Source of the DNA: Sialis fuliginosa | Taxonomy: Eukaryota; Arthropoda; Insecta; Megaloptera; Sialidae | DNA: 64,000 bases | Reading direction: 5' to 3' | Assembly (NCBI GenBank): GCA_961205875.1 | Contig: OY540818.1 | Span: 13,118,761 to 13,182,760 of the forward strand | In this document: positions 24,671-36,310 of the stretch, in pieces | Position numbering within the stretch: position 1 is the first letter of the stretch | Layout: each line of letters opens with the position of its first letter | Notes under the pieces: model-generated | What the model was told of the DNA's origin: nothing | The model's input: only the letters and a program-made list of their open reading frames with translations | The model's database searches: none | Translations under genes and position numbers: made by a program

Positions 24671-25579
24671 TTTTTATTGTCAAATTCGTCTTCAGTAGTG
24701 TCCAAAAATACGTGTAAGAAGACCTTTTTAGTGGGCTAGTTTAATTTATTAGCTGAATCTAGATTAATTATACAATTAACAATTTATTGAAATTTCGCTA
24801 CGCAGTTTCGCAATACTATAATAAGAATTTAATTTTGTATCTACAATATTTAAAATTTTGCATTTACATTTAAGTTTATGTATTTAAAGAATGAATGGTA
24901 TTTTTTTTACAATTGTGTAGGTTATTTTCCCACTATTTGTTACGTCAGTACACTTATCATTAATATACATCAGGATTAACATTTTCTGCTAATCCTCTCT
25001 ATTTGAATGCAAAGCAAATCAGTATCTAGTCAAGGAGATGGATCAGTGACAAGTGAATGATACACTAGCGCTGTCTGAAGTAATCCTTGCAGCCCACACT
25101 GACTGAAGTTAGTACATAGAAACATGTACATGTGCTTGTATTATCTATATACGTGAAGACGTGGAAATGTTAAATAGCAACAGGTTGGTATTTAACTATT
25201 CTTGAAAATTGAATTTAAGTTGAAAATATTTAGTAAATAGAAAACCATTTTATGATATATATTTGAATTATAATTTTTTTTCAGGAATTGAATTAAACAT
25301 AATTAATTAAAGCAAAACTGTATATAATCGAATTAAAACCATTACTATTCGAAATGAAGTATTAAATTATAAATAACTCTAATTCAATCAATCGAATTAA
25401 TTTAAACTGCAGAAGTCGAATAGTTACTGTAAATAATTGTTTGTATTAAAATCTAATTTCTATTGTGAGCCAACCAAGGGAATTTTTTTATAGTATGCAC
25501 TTTTACTTAATACAAAAATATTTGATCATTGAAACTGAATCTATTATTTTAGGTATAATTTAACAGGAATATGATTTAA
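24671..25579. other. Spacer with one higher-complexity patch at 25010-25145
   Basis: The patch includes ACTAGCGCTGTCTGAAG and GCAGCCCACACTGACTGAAG and is less homopolymeric than its surroundings. The remainder is AT-rich. No gene is visible. Confidence 0.35.
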
Positions 25580-25960
25580 TGAAACTTGGTTTCTTAGTTA
25601 AGTCTAGTTAGTGGATGGTACTATATACAAATTATCAAAATCGTATGGTGGAGAGGGGGTGGTATCCCAAAATTGTAAGCTGAAAAATGTATAGATTCTT
25701 TTTTGTACAACATTTTTCTGTAAAAACAACTTATGTATAAAAATAATCCCTTACAAAGATATAAGTAAATTAAGAAAATCGTCATTTCTATTACAAAAAA
25801 AAATACGATTTTTTTTTCTAATTAGTATTTTCTAATAATAAAAATTGTATAAAATTAAATGGTTAACCAATGCCATAGTGTTCATCTGAATACTTTATTG
25901 AAATTTATTAAAGTTTTTCAATTTGGTGAATTTAGGACGAAGAAATACTGTGTAATTATT
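25580..25960 (+). repeat. Dispersed repeat family D, copy 1
   Basis: Shares an ordered series of segments with 43.0-43.5, 47.7-48.1 and 61.2-61.5 kb: AATGAAACTTGGTTTC, then CAAAATCGTATGGTGGAGAG, then ACAAAGATAT, then a closing TTTGGTGAATTTAGGACGA. No termini or frame are identified. The class is unknown, possibly a LINE-derived or very old element. Confidence 0.45.
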
Positions 25961-26624
25961 TATTAATAATTATTATTTTGAAAACGTGTGAATTGGTAAT
26001 ATTTTATTAAATACCTCCAGATGGGTAAGAATTAGAATAAATCAGGACACAGCTATGTCTCAATAGGTTAAGACCATATATAAATACACCTAAATCTATT
26101 GAACCATCTACCTTTTGACTGGGAGGTTCAAAATTTGACGCCACGGTATTGCTGCAACACGATTTTTGCAATACTCTATAACGCGATCCATACATTAACA
26201 CCACTAAGGTCGAAGAAAACAATTTTGAAAATTTTCTTGTTGACTGTAGATAATTTGAAATAGACACGCGTAGCTGATCACGACTTAACTCGAAGTAAAT
26301 ATTGCATCAAGTACCTCAAATCTAGAACACACCAATATAACAATAGATTACTTTTATATGTGTGTGTGTAATGTAACCTCTGACTTGTATTTGTGTGGTA
26401 GCTTTGTGTCTACTTTGATAGATGATACTATCAAAGCATAACTGATGTTTGACAAACGCATGGATGCGCAGTCTTTTAGATATAATAACCTTGCTGGCAC
26501 AATTTCTAACAGCAATTTCGAATACTATTGAGTTCACCTGTAACAATAACGATTTGCGCATTAGGTTTCTGGAGATTTTAGTACTCGTGAGCAGTATAAT
26601 TTGCATATTTTTATTTATTATTTG
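25961..26624 (-). other. Mixed-composition region with two unrecognised small frames
   Basis: Minus-strand frames of 86 codons (26267-26007) and 94 codons (26606-26322) follow one another in a stretch that is less AT-rich than usual. The proteins have no signal peptide, repeat or motif I recognise, and no promoter or polyadenylation signal can be assigned. It may be a degenerate element interior or chance. Confidence 0.25.
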
Positions 26625-26745
26625 AGTTGCATACGAGACGAGATAACAGTTTTTTTTTGTAACTAAAATTTCGTTTCAGTCTCGAATTTTAGAAATTACA
26701 GTTTCGTTTTGTAAAAAAAACTGAAATGGAGACAAGGTTTTATAA
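26625..26745. repeat. Short TCTCG-rich repeat family F, partial copy
   Basis: CGAGACGAGATAACAG, TTTCGTTTCAGTCTCG and TACAGTTTCGTTTTG echo the longer related copies at 40.1 and 45.3 kb. It is degenerate. Confidence 0.4.
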
Positions 26746-27032
26746 TACAATATATAGAATAGAATATTTATTAATTTATTTATATCTGCCTTTCCCCAAA
26801 CAAATATTCTATAGTAAAATAACAAACTCTTCAGGTAAACATTTACTTGATATTTTTGAATATGTCAAAATAATCAATAATATAAATGATAAGCAATTCC
26901 TAGTTTATGATTTGTGATTATATAGAAAATTTCAATGGCTGATTTTGTAAAGAAGAATGTCAAGAAATAAAAAAAAATATGTTGAAATTATTGTAAGCTA
27001 TTCCCAGCAGTGTTGAAATGCCATTTGTTCGG
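26746..27032. other. AT-rich spacer
   Basis: No feature recognised. A 63-codon frame here is low-complexity. Confidence 0.55.
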
Positions 27033-27168
27033 TCCGGTCTCGCTCCAGTCAAATATTCATTATAGTAATACTGTATCGGAGCGTGATTGGACCGAGACTG
27101 GCACGATACCTATAGTGTGAATGATTTCATTGTTTATTGTATATTTATATTTGATTGGAGTGAGACTC
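27033..27168. repeat. Foldback repeat with GTCTCGCTCCAGTC arms
   Basis: The 20 bases at 27037-27056 (GTCTCGCTCCAGTCAAATAT) pair with 27147-27166 at 18 of 20 positions. A related 'gattggaccgagactgg' segment lies between them, so there are three related units. It directly abuts the family E element that follows. Confidence 0.6.
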
Positions 27169-27512
27169 TTATGTCCGGTATCATAAAGGACCTAACAAAT
27201 TTATTAGCTAGCAAGCACTTTCAACTGATATATCAAACTTATATGACAGTTCTTTTGGAGTTTGTTGATGACTTTGACAAGTTTCGCGCACGCGTTGTAG
27301 ATAAATACAAACGGTATTAAAACAGTGGTGATGTTATGAAAATTATTTTGTACGGTCAAAGATGCCAACTGTGTTACAATTAGTTGAAGTGTCACTGCTT
27401 TAAATTCCATAACTAATCCATAGATACTATGTAGTACAGAATTAATACCCCATTTGAATGTAATTGCTAGCTAGCAAATTTTGTTAGGTCCTTTATAATA
27501 CCGGTCATTATG
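27169..27512. mobile_element. TIR element family E, copy 1 (~344 bp)
   Basis: The left end TATGTCCGGTATCATAAAGG and the right end, complement of ATGACCGGTATTATAAAGG, are inverted. Similarity continues inward for about 60 bp through 'acctaacaaatt', a GCTAGCAAG segment and 'ctttcaa'. A second copy lies at 47.4 kb. A 77-codon frame (27087-27320) runs out of the upstream foldback into it and is not credible as a gene. Confidence 0.7.
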
Positions 27513-28829
27513 GTAAGTAAATTTATCCCTAATATATATTAAATGGCGCTGTTAAGAAACTCGATGTTTTGCAAGTTATTAACGTCGATTAACTGTCGCT
27601 TTAATTGTTGCATGCATGCAGAAGTAAACTTTAGTTTTCATCATTGTTGATTTATTTTTCATCCTGCTTAAAAAAAATTTCAAGCTTCTAAATACATACC
27701 AAACTTGAATGATTGTTAGTTTGTTAACATTTTGTATCGTTTTTTTAGTCTCGATTCATTTTTATCGAGATTTCCAAAACATAAAATGGTGGATGTTGCA
27801 AGTTTCGAAGTATCTTTTTGAATGATTGAAAATGTGATGATTTGAATTTATATAATCTCAAGAAGTTCAATCTGTTCTTTTATAAAATTCAGGAACGTAT
27901 AAGAAATATTCTAACACTACATTATTGGTATAATAGTATTGTAAGCCAATAAATCACAAATTTACAATCTAAATTCTATTGGTTTACCGAAGGTAAATAT
28001 TCGAGTATCATTTATGTACATCCACTGAAATAAATCTGTTACATATGGATACATTCTTTTGTAATGTTATTTAATGATTTATAGATCGAATATTTTTGCT
28101 CATAAATGTACATTAAATATTATTTATTATATTCTAGTCGCTTTCTAAATTTGTGCATTTGATATTAGTTTATTTATTTTGATAATAGGTAAAATATTTA
28201 TTGTAAAATAACTATATTCTATAATATCTATAAACAATCATAACAATTAAACAGTGAAACACATTACTTTATTAATTATTTTTATCATTTATGAAGCTCG
28301 AGTAAATTACTAATTTTAAATAATTTTTCTATATTTTACCTATGAAAAACTACTAAAAATAATTCACAATCGAAGAGAATAAAGAAAATGTATACAACAA
28401 TTTCCACATAGATGGCGTTGCTATTACATTTATAAAAGCTTTGATTTTGATTTTGAATATTTCCAATAATGTTACAATACTTCTATGTGTTCATATTGGC
28501 TGTTATTTATTATTAAGCTGTACATACCTCCGTGTCTTTTATTGGGCCAGTTAAATATTATTGGAGCTGTAAATATACATATGTCATTGATAATTGTTTG
28601 TTGTTTAATTATATTGTATATGCTTGTACGAGTATGTTCGTTTATGATTTATTATTATTGGCTTTGCATGTTTCTTTTTGTAGCAGTACGAAATGCTGAA
28701 ATACGGTAGGTATATTATCACAGAACGGGCGAACTATTTATAAGAGACTGGGTGTTATCCAGAGATATAAATTTAATCTGTAATAAACTTATTTAACATT
28801 GATTTTATTTATCGCTAAATGTTTACGTA
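27513..28829. other. AT-rich spacer
   Basis: Near 27580-27625 there is a more complex patch with ATTAACGTCGATTAACTG and GTTGCATGCATGCAG. A hydrophobic 74-codon frame (28485-28709) is rich in Leu, Ile and Tyr, as chance AT-rich frames are. No supported gene. Confidence 0.5.
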
Positions 28830-29035
28830 GCGCACGCGAAGATACCTCCCCGACGATTGTTTATTGTTTATATATAAATTATCCATAAAATTATACATCT
28901 ATACTTTTCTCGTGAAACATTTTATCTATTAGTGAAAACTGGAATAAAATCCGTTTAGTAGTTATTGATAAAATCGTGCAGACAGACATACAGACGCGAT
29001 GTGGAACGTTGATTTATACTAAATATATAGAAAAT
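28830..29035 (+). mobile_element. RTE-like non-LTR or derived SINE fragment
   Basis: 'cgcacgcgaagatacctcc', then AATAAAATCCGTTTAGTAG, then GCAGACAGACATACAGACGC and a TATATAG tail. This is the same broad class as the repeats at 10.7 and 20.3 kb, decayed. Confidence 0.5.
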
Positions 29036-29369
29036 ATAATATATCTATAATAATAATTTAAAATTTATACATATATTACAAAAAATAATTAAGTCGAGCG
29101 TCGCACGTTAGTGTTCCGTACCTTATAGTTTTTCTAGTTATTTAATTATTAATACTGACTTTATACATTTCGAACTTTTCAAGTATTAGCAGTTAAGAAC
29201 CGCTATAGTTATATTTAATAAGTCATTTATTAGAACATGGGTGGCTACAAATTTACTTTAATTAAATAATTTTTGAAAAAAATCTCTACTTTACAGTATT
29301 ATATATGTTACGGTCAATGTAATAAATGCAGTTAGTATAAAATGAAGATTTTAATAACAAGAAAACGTA
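29036..29369. other. AT-rich spacer
   Basis: No feature recognised. Confidence 0.6.
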
Positions 29370-29580
29370 TTTTCATTTGATACCCCACTCACCTGGATTG
29401 AAAAATTTCAAAAAATTTATTTTTATAACTCAGGTCTATTACTATTTTTCTACCTATACTATAATTTTGCCAAATCTCAGCTTTCTAGGTCAAACGGTTC
29501 AGCAGCTAGAAGGTTGTGACAGACAGACAGACACAGTGTTGATTCCATATGTCCTTTTTTTCGAATTCGGTACGTAACAC
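29370..29580 (+). repeat. Dispersed repeat family C, copy 2
   Basis: TTTCATTTGATACCCCACTC, then TTTGCCAAATCTCAGC, 'ggtcaaacggttcagcagct' and GACAGACAGACAGACAC. The first two segments match 15.88-16.31 kb in order. The tail resembles non-LTR 3' ends. A 66-codon frame inside is incidental. Confidence 0.5.
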
Positions 29581-29728
29581 TTAAAAAAACATACATTTTT
29601 ATTCAGATTTCCAAAATTAGAGATTTGGATGAGAAAAAAACTTCCTTCAGATGAACTGACAATAATTTGGTATCCAGTGATGAATTACTACAGAAGTCTT
29701 AAATCTAAATTATGCACGTATGTTTGTA
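29581..29728. other. AT-rich spacer
   Basis: No feature recognised. Confidence 0.55.
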
Positions 29729-30204
29729 TAAGGTACTGGTACCAGTCTTAGCCCCTTTAAGAGCAAAGTACACTGTTTTTTAGGATTAATGGGCTTCTTT
29801 TTGTAATTCTTATGAACAAGTAACTCTTTATTAAATCAATTAAATTACCAAAGTCAGCAAATATAGTTTTTTTTTTAAATTATAACCTTTTATTTTATTT
29901 ATGTTTTTTTCTCCAGTAATGGATAAGGTAAAATCAGTAATGGGTACTCAGTGATGGACACTTGCTATGATAATATAATAATTAATAAATAGATTACACT
30001 AATAATTAGTTTATATGCCTACCATTTTAACACCCATTGGCCGATTATCATCAAATTAAGTCGTTTTACAGTTAATTATCTATAAATTATGATTCAGTAA
30101 TGGCAGTAATCTAATATCAACAAAAATTTCTAATTTAGTACATTTAATTAAACAAGAATCCAATACTGGGATATGATTCAAGACTGGTGCCAGTAGGTAT
30201 CTTA
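29729..30204 (-). mobile_element. TIR element family A, copy 3 (inverted)
   Basis: Starts TAAGGTACTGGTACCAGT and ends ACTGGTGCCAGTAGGTATCTTA. The interior is the reverse complement of copies 1 and 2. It has clear CAGTAATGG-type iterations at about 29916, 29936, 29951 and 30095. A deletion near 29970 relative to copy 4 removes the 'attgtttcaaatttgacgat' segment. Confidence 0.8.
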
Positions 30205-30820
30205 TAGAAATATTTTCGTGATGAAATGGTAAACAAAACTTTTGCATCAGAGTATACTGGTGTATCATTTCTAGCACTTAGGTAATAGGGCCTATTACAG
30301 TTGTAACCTATAGCACGAATTCAATCTTGACTCGTTCTCGATTAGATGCGAGAATGTGAGGCGCTTTGTTAAATTGCGTCCATTATACATACGTTTATGG
30401 ATAAGATTATACATTCTAATATACAAAAAGAACAGTTAATAATTTAGATGTTGATTTAAACGTAATGCCAACACCCATAATTTTGTATAGCGATAAGTTG
30501 GCAATGAAATTTTTATTGTTTTTTTTTCCTTTGATTACGAAGATGATGTATAGGTGAAAATGTCTTCAAATTAACCTAGATTATGCCAGTGAATGGATGT
30601 TATATTATCTTAAAATGTAAAATAGATTATTCTACCACTTTAACCTTTCCATAAATTTAAATTTCAGTAATACCGTTTCGGAATAATGTAGAACAGATTT
30701 TTAATGATTTTTGTAATGTTAAGACAAATGTTATAAAAATATCTAAACCATTATCAAAAGTTTATCAATCTTGTATGGTTAGTTGCTTTGGTCTCTCAAC
30801 GATAAATAGACGACTTAATG
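30205..30820. other. Mostly AT-rich spacer
   Basis: A small mixed patch lies at 30315-30375 (CTTGACTCGTTCTCGATTAG). No gene is visible. Confidence 0.5.
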
Positions 30821-31005
30821 CAGAGGTTCCCAAAGTGTCCGCCGCGACGCCTTGGGAAGCTCCGACGTCATTACAGGAGCATCGCGAATCTGAGGCTCAT
30901 TCATATCATTAATTGAATATTAATTAATGAATTTGTTCGATAATGCAGTTTTTGACTTATTCACTACAACCTTTGTTCAAAAAAAGCACCGCGAGTTGAG
31001 ATACG
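30821..31005 (+). mobile_element. Short hAT-like MITE, family B copy 2, right end lost
   Basis: CAGAGGTTCCCAAAGTGTCC opens the copy. Order and content match 13704-13889 (a 'gcgaatctgaggctcattcat' segment, a GATAATGCAG motif, then GTTCAAAAAAAGCACCG). The terminal inverted partner is missing. Confidence 0.65.
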
Positions 31006-31829
31006 ACCTATTAAATTAGGTAGTCCATTGATATGTAAGATTTATATAATCTGTCATTGAATTAATTATAAAATTTATGTAATGTAAATTGTTGATATGT
31101 ACAAATTTTTATAATTGACAAGTATAAAAAAATCGCCGTAGTAACAGTTTTAATTATCCTTTTTGCGTTTCTATCATTTGCATATGAAAACATTTGTGAA
31201 TAACAAAAAGCGTTAATTAGATAGGTACACATTTAAATAACTTGAAATATTTCACCCATCAATCGAGGTCGGTTGGAAATCCATCATGTATTTATCAGCT
31301 GTCTTGGATCTAGATTTAAATTTCTACTAAAACATTAGACAATATGGGACGGCCTCTGAGTTTTGATATCTTACACTGATAACCTGATTTATTCGAATGT
31401 TTCCTTACAAAATTGAAAGATCAGTATGTCTGCACGACGTGACCTTGGCTCGACCTTGACTGTGTATTTGAGAGGAGTTTATTGTGCTGTTTTTTTTTAT
31501 ATTATTTACCTGATATTATTTATACGGTATGTTCCGCGGCGTTTTTGAACATCCACGCCCAAGGTAATTTATATATCTCTTCTTACATTTACAATAACAC
31601 AGCCTGATTATAAAGTCAGTATAACATGTTCTAGTGTATATTTGTTTTTCAATTATAGTATTTTTCGTGATTTATTTTTAATATTGATATACCTAAATTA
31701 AAGAATTATCCAGTCAATTTATAAGTTATTATATATAAATATGATTGTATACATTAGTGAAAAAAACGACAGCTACCGAGTTTGTAATGTCATTATTTTC
31801 CAGTTAACACGTCTTTTATAGCGAGTATA
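31006..31829. other. Spacer with a higher-complexity stretch at 31255-31480
   Basis: The stretch contains 'gacggcctctgag' and the paired nuclear-receptor-like sites listed separately. The remainder is AT-rich. No frame is supported. Confidence 0.35.
31440..31459 (-). promoter_or_regulatory. Two FTZ-F1/ERR-type nuclear receptor sites
   Basis: On the minus strand TCAAGGTCG (31459-31451) and CCAAGGTCA (31448-31440) lie 11 bp apart in the same orientation. Both fit YCAAGGYCR, the monomer site of FTZ-F1-class receptors, and the second is an exact match. Binding is an inference from sequence alone. Confidence 0.35.
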
Positions 31830-32200
31830 TAGGGTGTTCAAGATAAGCGTGAAATGCATGGGGATATCCTAAACAGTAAGAGATAAAAATTCGGTTAAAT
31901 GAGATGAATTATTTGTAAGAAAGGGGTGAGTATTACTACATCAAAAAATATTAATAATTGTATGTGGTTTAGGCGGTATACCCAAGTATCTGAAAATTCT
32001 TCAAATGGCTATAACTTTTTTGTCAAAGTAGTTAGGTACTTTTTGTTTGCGGTTTTTTAAAGAAAATTTTGTATAAAATTGATTGTTGTATTTAGAATTT
32101 TTATGTCATTTTTAGTTTCCGAGTTACAAGCCTTAACTTTAGTTTTTCTTATGGGTCATTAAGTTGGGTATATTTGAACGTATTTTTTACTCTACTAAAA
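31830..32200. repeat. Probable dispersed repeat beginning 'gggtgttcaagataag'
   Basis: A TATAGGGTGTTCAAG start, then 'ggctataacttttttgtcaaa' and 'agtttccgagttacaagcc' style segments, as found in long arthropod repeats. No second copy was found in this window, so this is tentative. Confidence 0.3.
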
Positions 32201-34439
32201 TTTTGTTAATTAATCTAAAAATTTCGTCAATATCACAGCCTATGAAGTGAAATTAAATATTATGAAATAACTTATATTTTTAATTGTTTTGTTTTAATTG
32301 TGTTGAAACTTTTCGATCGTCTTCTATGTTCAAATTCCATACATGTGTGCGTTCTCGTTAATGCTTGACCTTCTGTCTATATTATATTGATTTTATTATG
32401 GGTATTAGACAATTGATATGTACTTTATTTATGTATAACTGTTTTTGTAGCTTGTTTATTTTTTTCAAGTTAAAATTGGTAGTAGTTACTTCATGTATAG
32501 AATATGATTAATCATTCTTCTATTCGTTTTTAGTTAGAGAAAGCACACGTAAGTATTTTTAGGCAAGATGAAATAAATTGAATGTTGAGATGTTATTAGC
32601 ATATTTCATATTGTGAATGAGATATGAAGTATATAAGTTGTAAATTTTTCAATGAGTTTATTAGTGTCTTATTAAAATGAAAAGTTAAATAATTATGATA
32701 GAAAAATAAGGTTGAAATTTATGTTGCATTTATGAAGTTTATGATTATAATGAATGAATTTTATGCAATATAATAGGTTTCAGTGCTTTACATATGAGAA
32801 TAAAAATTGTAATATTGGTTGATATAATATAATATAACCAATAATATTCATCTAGACTAACTATAGGGTGAATTCTAATTTTTCTACGAAATCATTAAAT
32901 ATGAAAATACATAAATTCTTATGAAATAAATAATTTTTTCTAAATAATAAATTTAATTGATTTTCTTAACAAATAAAAAATAATGAAAGTTATGTTCTAT
33001 TTCATTTGGCATTATAATTAAATATTAATACATATCAAATTGTTTATCCAAGGTTATGAATGTATTGTTAACAGAGAATAAAATGGTATTTAATATAAAT
33101 TATCTGCGATTATGAATCTAGTTAAATGCACAAATCGAATGTGTAATTTGTTAAAAACTCGGTGTTAAGTATATATATTATGTAACATAAATCACCAGAC
33201 GCTTAAGATAAAGGGGCGTTGTATAGAAACAAATATATATTTTTGATACAAATCAAACAGTGTCGTACAATGGTTATTAATTAAAACATGGATAGGACGT
33301 TTTTGGAAAAATATAACATTATCTAATTTGTAATTTATTAAGGAAGATCTTGAATTTTTGTTACTGACTGTAACATGAAAATCAATTGAATGAGGACAGA
33401 TATATAACATTTTAAAATAAAAAATAAAGTTAATTTAATTTTAGGTTTACAATTAGTTCTAAAAATTAACTTTGTTATAATTTAAAGTTATAGTTTATAT
33501 AATTATATAAGTTTTTATTTTTATTGAAACAAAATTAAGAAAAGTTTACAGCCAAGTCTGTAAATTTACTGAAAAGCGATTATCAATATATATACCTTAA
33601 TTAATATTTTGTGCTGGGTACTTATTTAAATTTATATGTGACAAATAACCCTAAATATCAGATTCCAGCCTACACTATAACAAAATAAAAAAAAGTTAGT
33701 GATAATTATTGATCTATCTCACATTGAGAATTCGTGAGGTCCTAAAATTAACTTTTTCAAAAATAAAAATGAACTTAAAATGTATATTGATGTTATACAT
33801 AAAGAAATAAATTCAAAGGTAACATTGACTGACTTTTTTGATTTATTTATTTTTTGCGTAAAAAGTTTATTTATTGATAAATTGACGCCTTAATGGTAAG
33901 AAACAATAAGAAAGAACACCTTTTTCATTATTACATATTATTTTAAAAATCACTTAACATTTAACAACTCCAAGCAATGAAGTAAAAATTGTTTATATAA
34001 ATCGTGTGTAACGCCCGTTACACTTTTCAAAAATCATTAAAAATAGATAAACAAACAAACTAGCTCCATTTTTATGTTTAAACACATAAATGGATTAAGG
34101 GTTTTTGCAGATTTACTTGACTTAATAACTTAACTTAAATAGGTAGCCTTCCGAAATTTGTGTTTCCCGTTACAGGTACTAATGAGTATTTCACAAATCT
34201 AATAATAAGTGTGTAAAATTCTCCTTTTAACATAGTGAAGTTAATAAAAAATCAGTTCCTTTTCAGGTGTTTCATATTATAAATTTATATTAATATCAAA
34301 AATATCGTTTTGATTAACATAAACTTGTAAAATCCATTTCATGGACTCGCCCATTGTGAAATAATGGACTGACATTTATAACCTAATAATTTAAGAAGCT
34401 AATGATAATTAATTGGTAAACAAATAATTAAGTAAAGTT
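32201..34439. other. AT-rich spacer with palindrome at 32811-32845
   Basis: AATATTGGTT and AACCAATAATATT flank an alternating (TATAA)n centre. Two minor CNE-like or hydrophobic frames are unsupported. Nothing else is visible in over 2 kb. Confidence 0.5.
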
Positions 34440-34620
34440 GTGAACACACCCTATGAATACGCCCCTGGCATCAAGGCTGTTACGGAGAAAGGTATAAAGT
34501 GTTGGTTTCCAATACCGGGTGCACTGTCAAACGTGTGTATAGGGTGGGCCGACGTGCTGTCGCGCCATTGATTTATTGACACTATTGGACACCCACTCTG
34601 TACTACAAGCTTGTTGTTGT
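34440..34620. other. Higher-G+C island, candidate regulatory element
   Basis: About 180 bp of mixed composition with 'acgcccctggcatcaaggc', 'gggtgggccgacgtgctgtcgcg' and GCGCCATTGATTTATTGAC. The last contains TGATTTATTG, a homeodomain (Hox/PBC-like) site, next to GCCAT, the core of the PHO/YY1 site. The matches are visible, but function is inferred. Confidence 0.35.
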
Positions 34621-36180
34621 CGATTATTTTTTATATTCATCGTGATTGGTGTTTTGCTACGTCTTCCTACATTACCGGTGAATTGTGTGTTTGCCAGTTA
34701 CTGTTTTGTATTGTTTCTTTGCCGTTAGTGTTGTCGATATCTAGATGTTTATTTTTGGTTTATGAGAGTAATAAAAATCAAACGTGGTGTATGTTTTTTG
34801 TGCTATTAACTGATGTAAATTTTGGATGTTAGGAAAAATATTATGTTTGATTATAGGTGTATATTGATTGTTATTGAATTTTATTATAAATAAATTAAAA
34901 TTTATATTTACTACTTGGTGAGTTATTATAATGCCATACCATATAAGTTGTGTGAAAATAATATATAGCCAAAAGTGTGGACAAGGCGATTTATTTACGT
35001 AATTATCAACTACATAAAAAAGTCTGAATAACAGATCAATGGAAATTAAATGCAATTTTTTCTTCATGACTCCATAGTATGACATAAGAAAACCTTTTAT
35101 TGGCTTTTTTTATTATCATTACAATTGATATTGAAAAATAGTTCTTTAAGGCACAAATTCTATCAATAAAACTGTATTATTTTGATTGTCAATTAGTATG
35201 TACTATGGGCTTTAGAAGTCGTCTGACACCCTAAAGGTCAGAATCGCTTACAACAGATTCAAAAATATTAAAACAAACATTATCGGTTATCTTTTTCTAG
35301 GGCGGAGCTTATATAGTTACATCATTTTAAATACAAATATACGTCCATTTCATTAATTAATTTTATATCAAGTTTAACATATTTAAATACTTAAATTAGG
35401 AATATAAAATATTTATTGCCACAAAATTTACCTATACAATTTTCAATAGAATACATAATAATTTAACCGTACAAATTTATATGTACTATAAACGAATCTA
35501 GCAAATGATTTTCAAAATATCTGTCTTTGTTTGGTACCTGGAGAAATGATTTAAATATTATAATAATCAAATGGGAGGAGCATACTAAGTTTGTGATAAG
35601 CGAATTTGAATAAAAACTGATATACCACTTCTGCATGCGACTCTACAAATTATGGTCGAAAATAATAAAGATTTATTTTTAACAATGTCCTGTAACTACT
35701 GATATTAAACTCACCATTTTATAGAACTGTATAGAAGAAAATTTGATTGTTACATTTAATGAATATTAAATTAGAAATCACCTCAAAAAAAACTTGAAAG
35801 ATTTAAAATGTAATTCTGACCAATCACAATATTACTTGAGTACTTTATTGACAATGAGTAAATAAAAATTAACACATCGCATCTGCAGAGGAATAAACTG
35901 TCTACAAAATAAAAAATAATGATTGTTTCTTTTCTGTTACACCTTGTAGATTTAATTAAATATAACATTTATTGTATTTTCACAGAATTAGCAAAATAAT
36001 ATAAAAACCATTCTAAAGCTTTAAGTACACAATAACACAAGTAATTACAGAATAAGATGATATACCAAAGAAGTATAAATAATAATTTGTGTAATTATAC
36101 ATTAATCGTGTTAGGTATTAAAACGGTGTAGTTTCATTTTAAATCTATTATTTGTAATTTTATTACTATTGTTTATGGTT
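34621..36180. other. AT-rich spacer
   Basis: A 114-codon minus-strand frame (35085-34741) is the longest in the window. Its composition (Asn, Ile, Tyr, Phe, Lys) is that of random AT-rich DNA, and an opposing 73-codon frame overlaps it. No gene is called. Confidence 0.5.
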
Positions 36181-36310
36181 TCAATAAAAGTGACAAAGCA
36201 GTTGCTGGATGTTGTTTGCACGTAAATGTCCAGTTTTATTGCACAAAAATGATAAAAATGCTTATCGTGATTCGCGATCGCCTAGTTCGAAAGAAATGCA
36301 AGCATACTTA
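36181..36310. other. Candidate regulatory element with paired TTTTATTG sites
   Basis: CAATAAAA (36182-36189) and TTTTATTG (36234-36241) are opposite-strand copies of the posterior-Hox/Caudal-type core about 50 bp apart. They are followed by CTTATCGTGATTCGCGATCG. The patch is less AT-rich than its flanks. Confidence 0.3.

Noticed and set aside
26007-26606. Two consecutive minus-strand frames as a split gene
   Set aside because: Neither has recognisable homology and the intervening stop region lacks a convincing intron. Kept only as an unexplained region.
34741-35085. 114-codon minus-strand open frame, the longest in the window
   Set aside because: Composition is that of random AT-rich DNA (Asn, Ile, Tyr, Phe, Lys). 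There is no motif or signal peptide pattern, and an opposing frame overlaps it.
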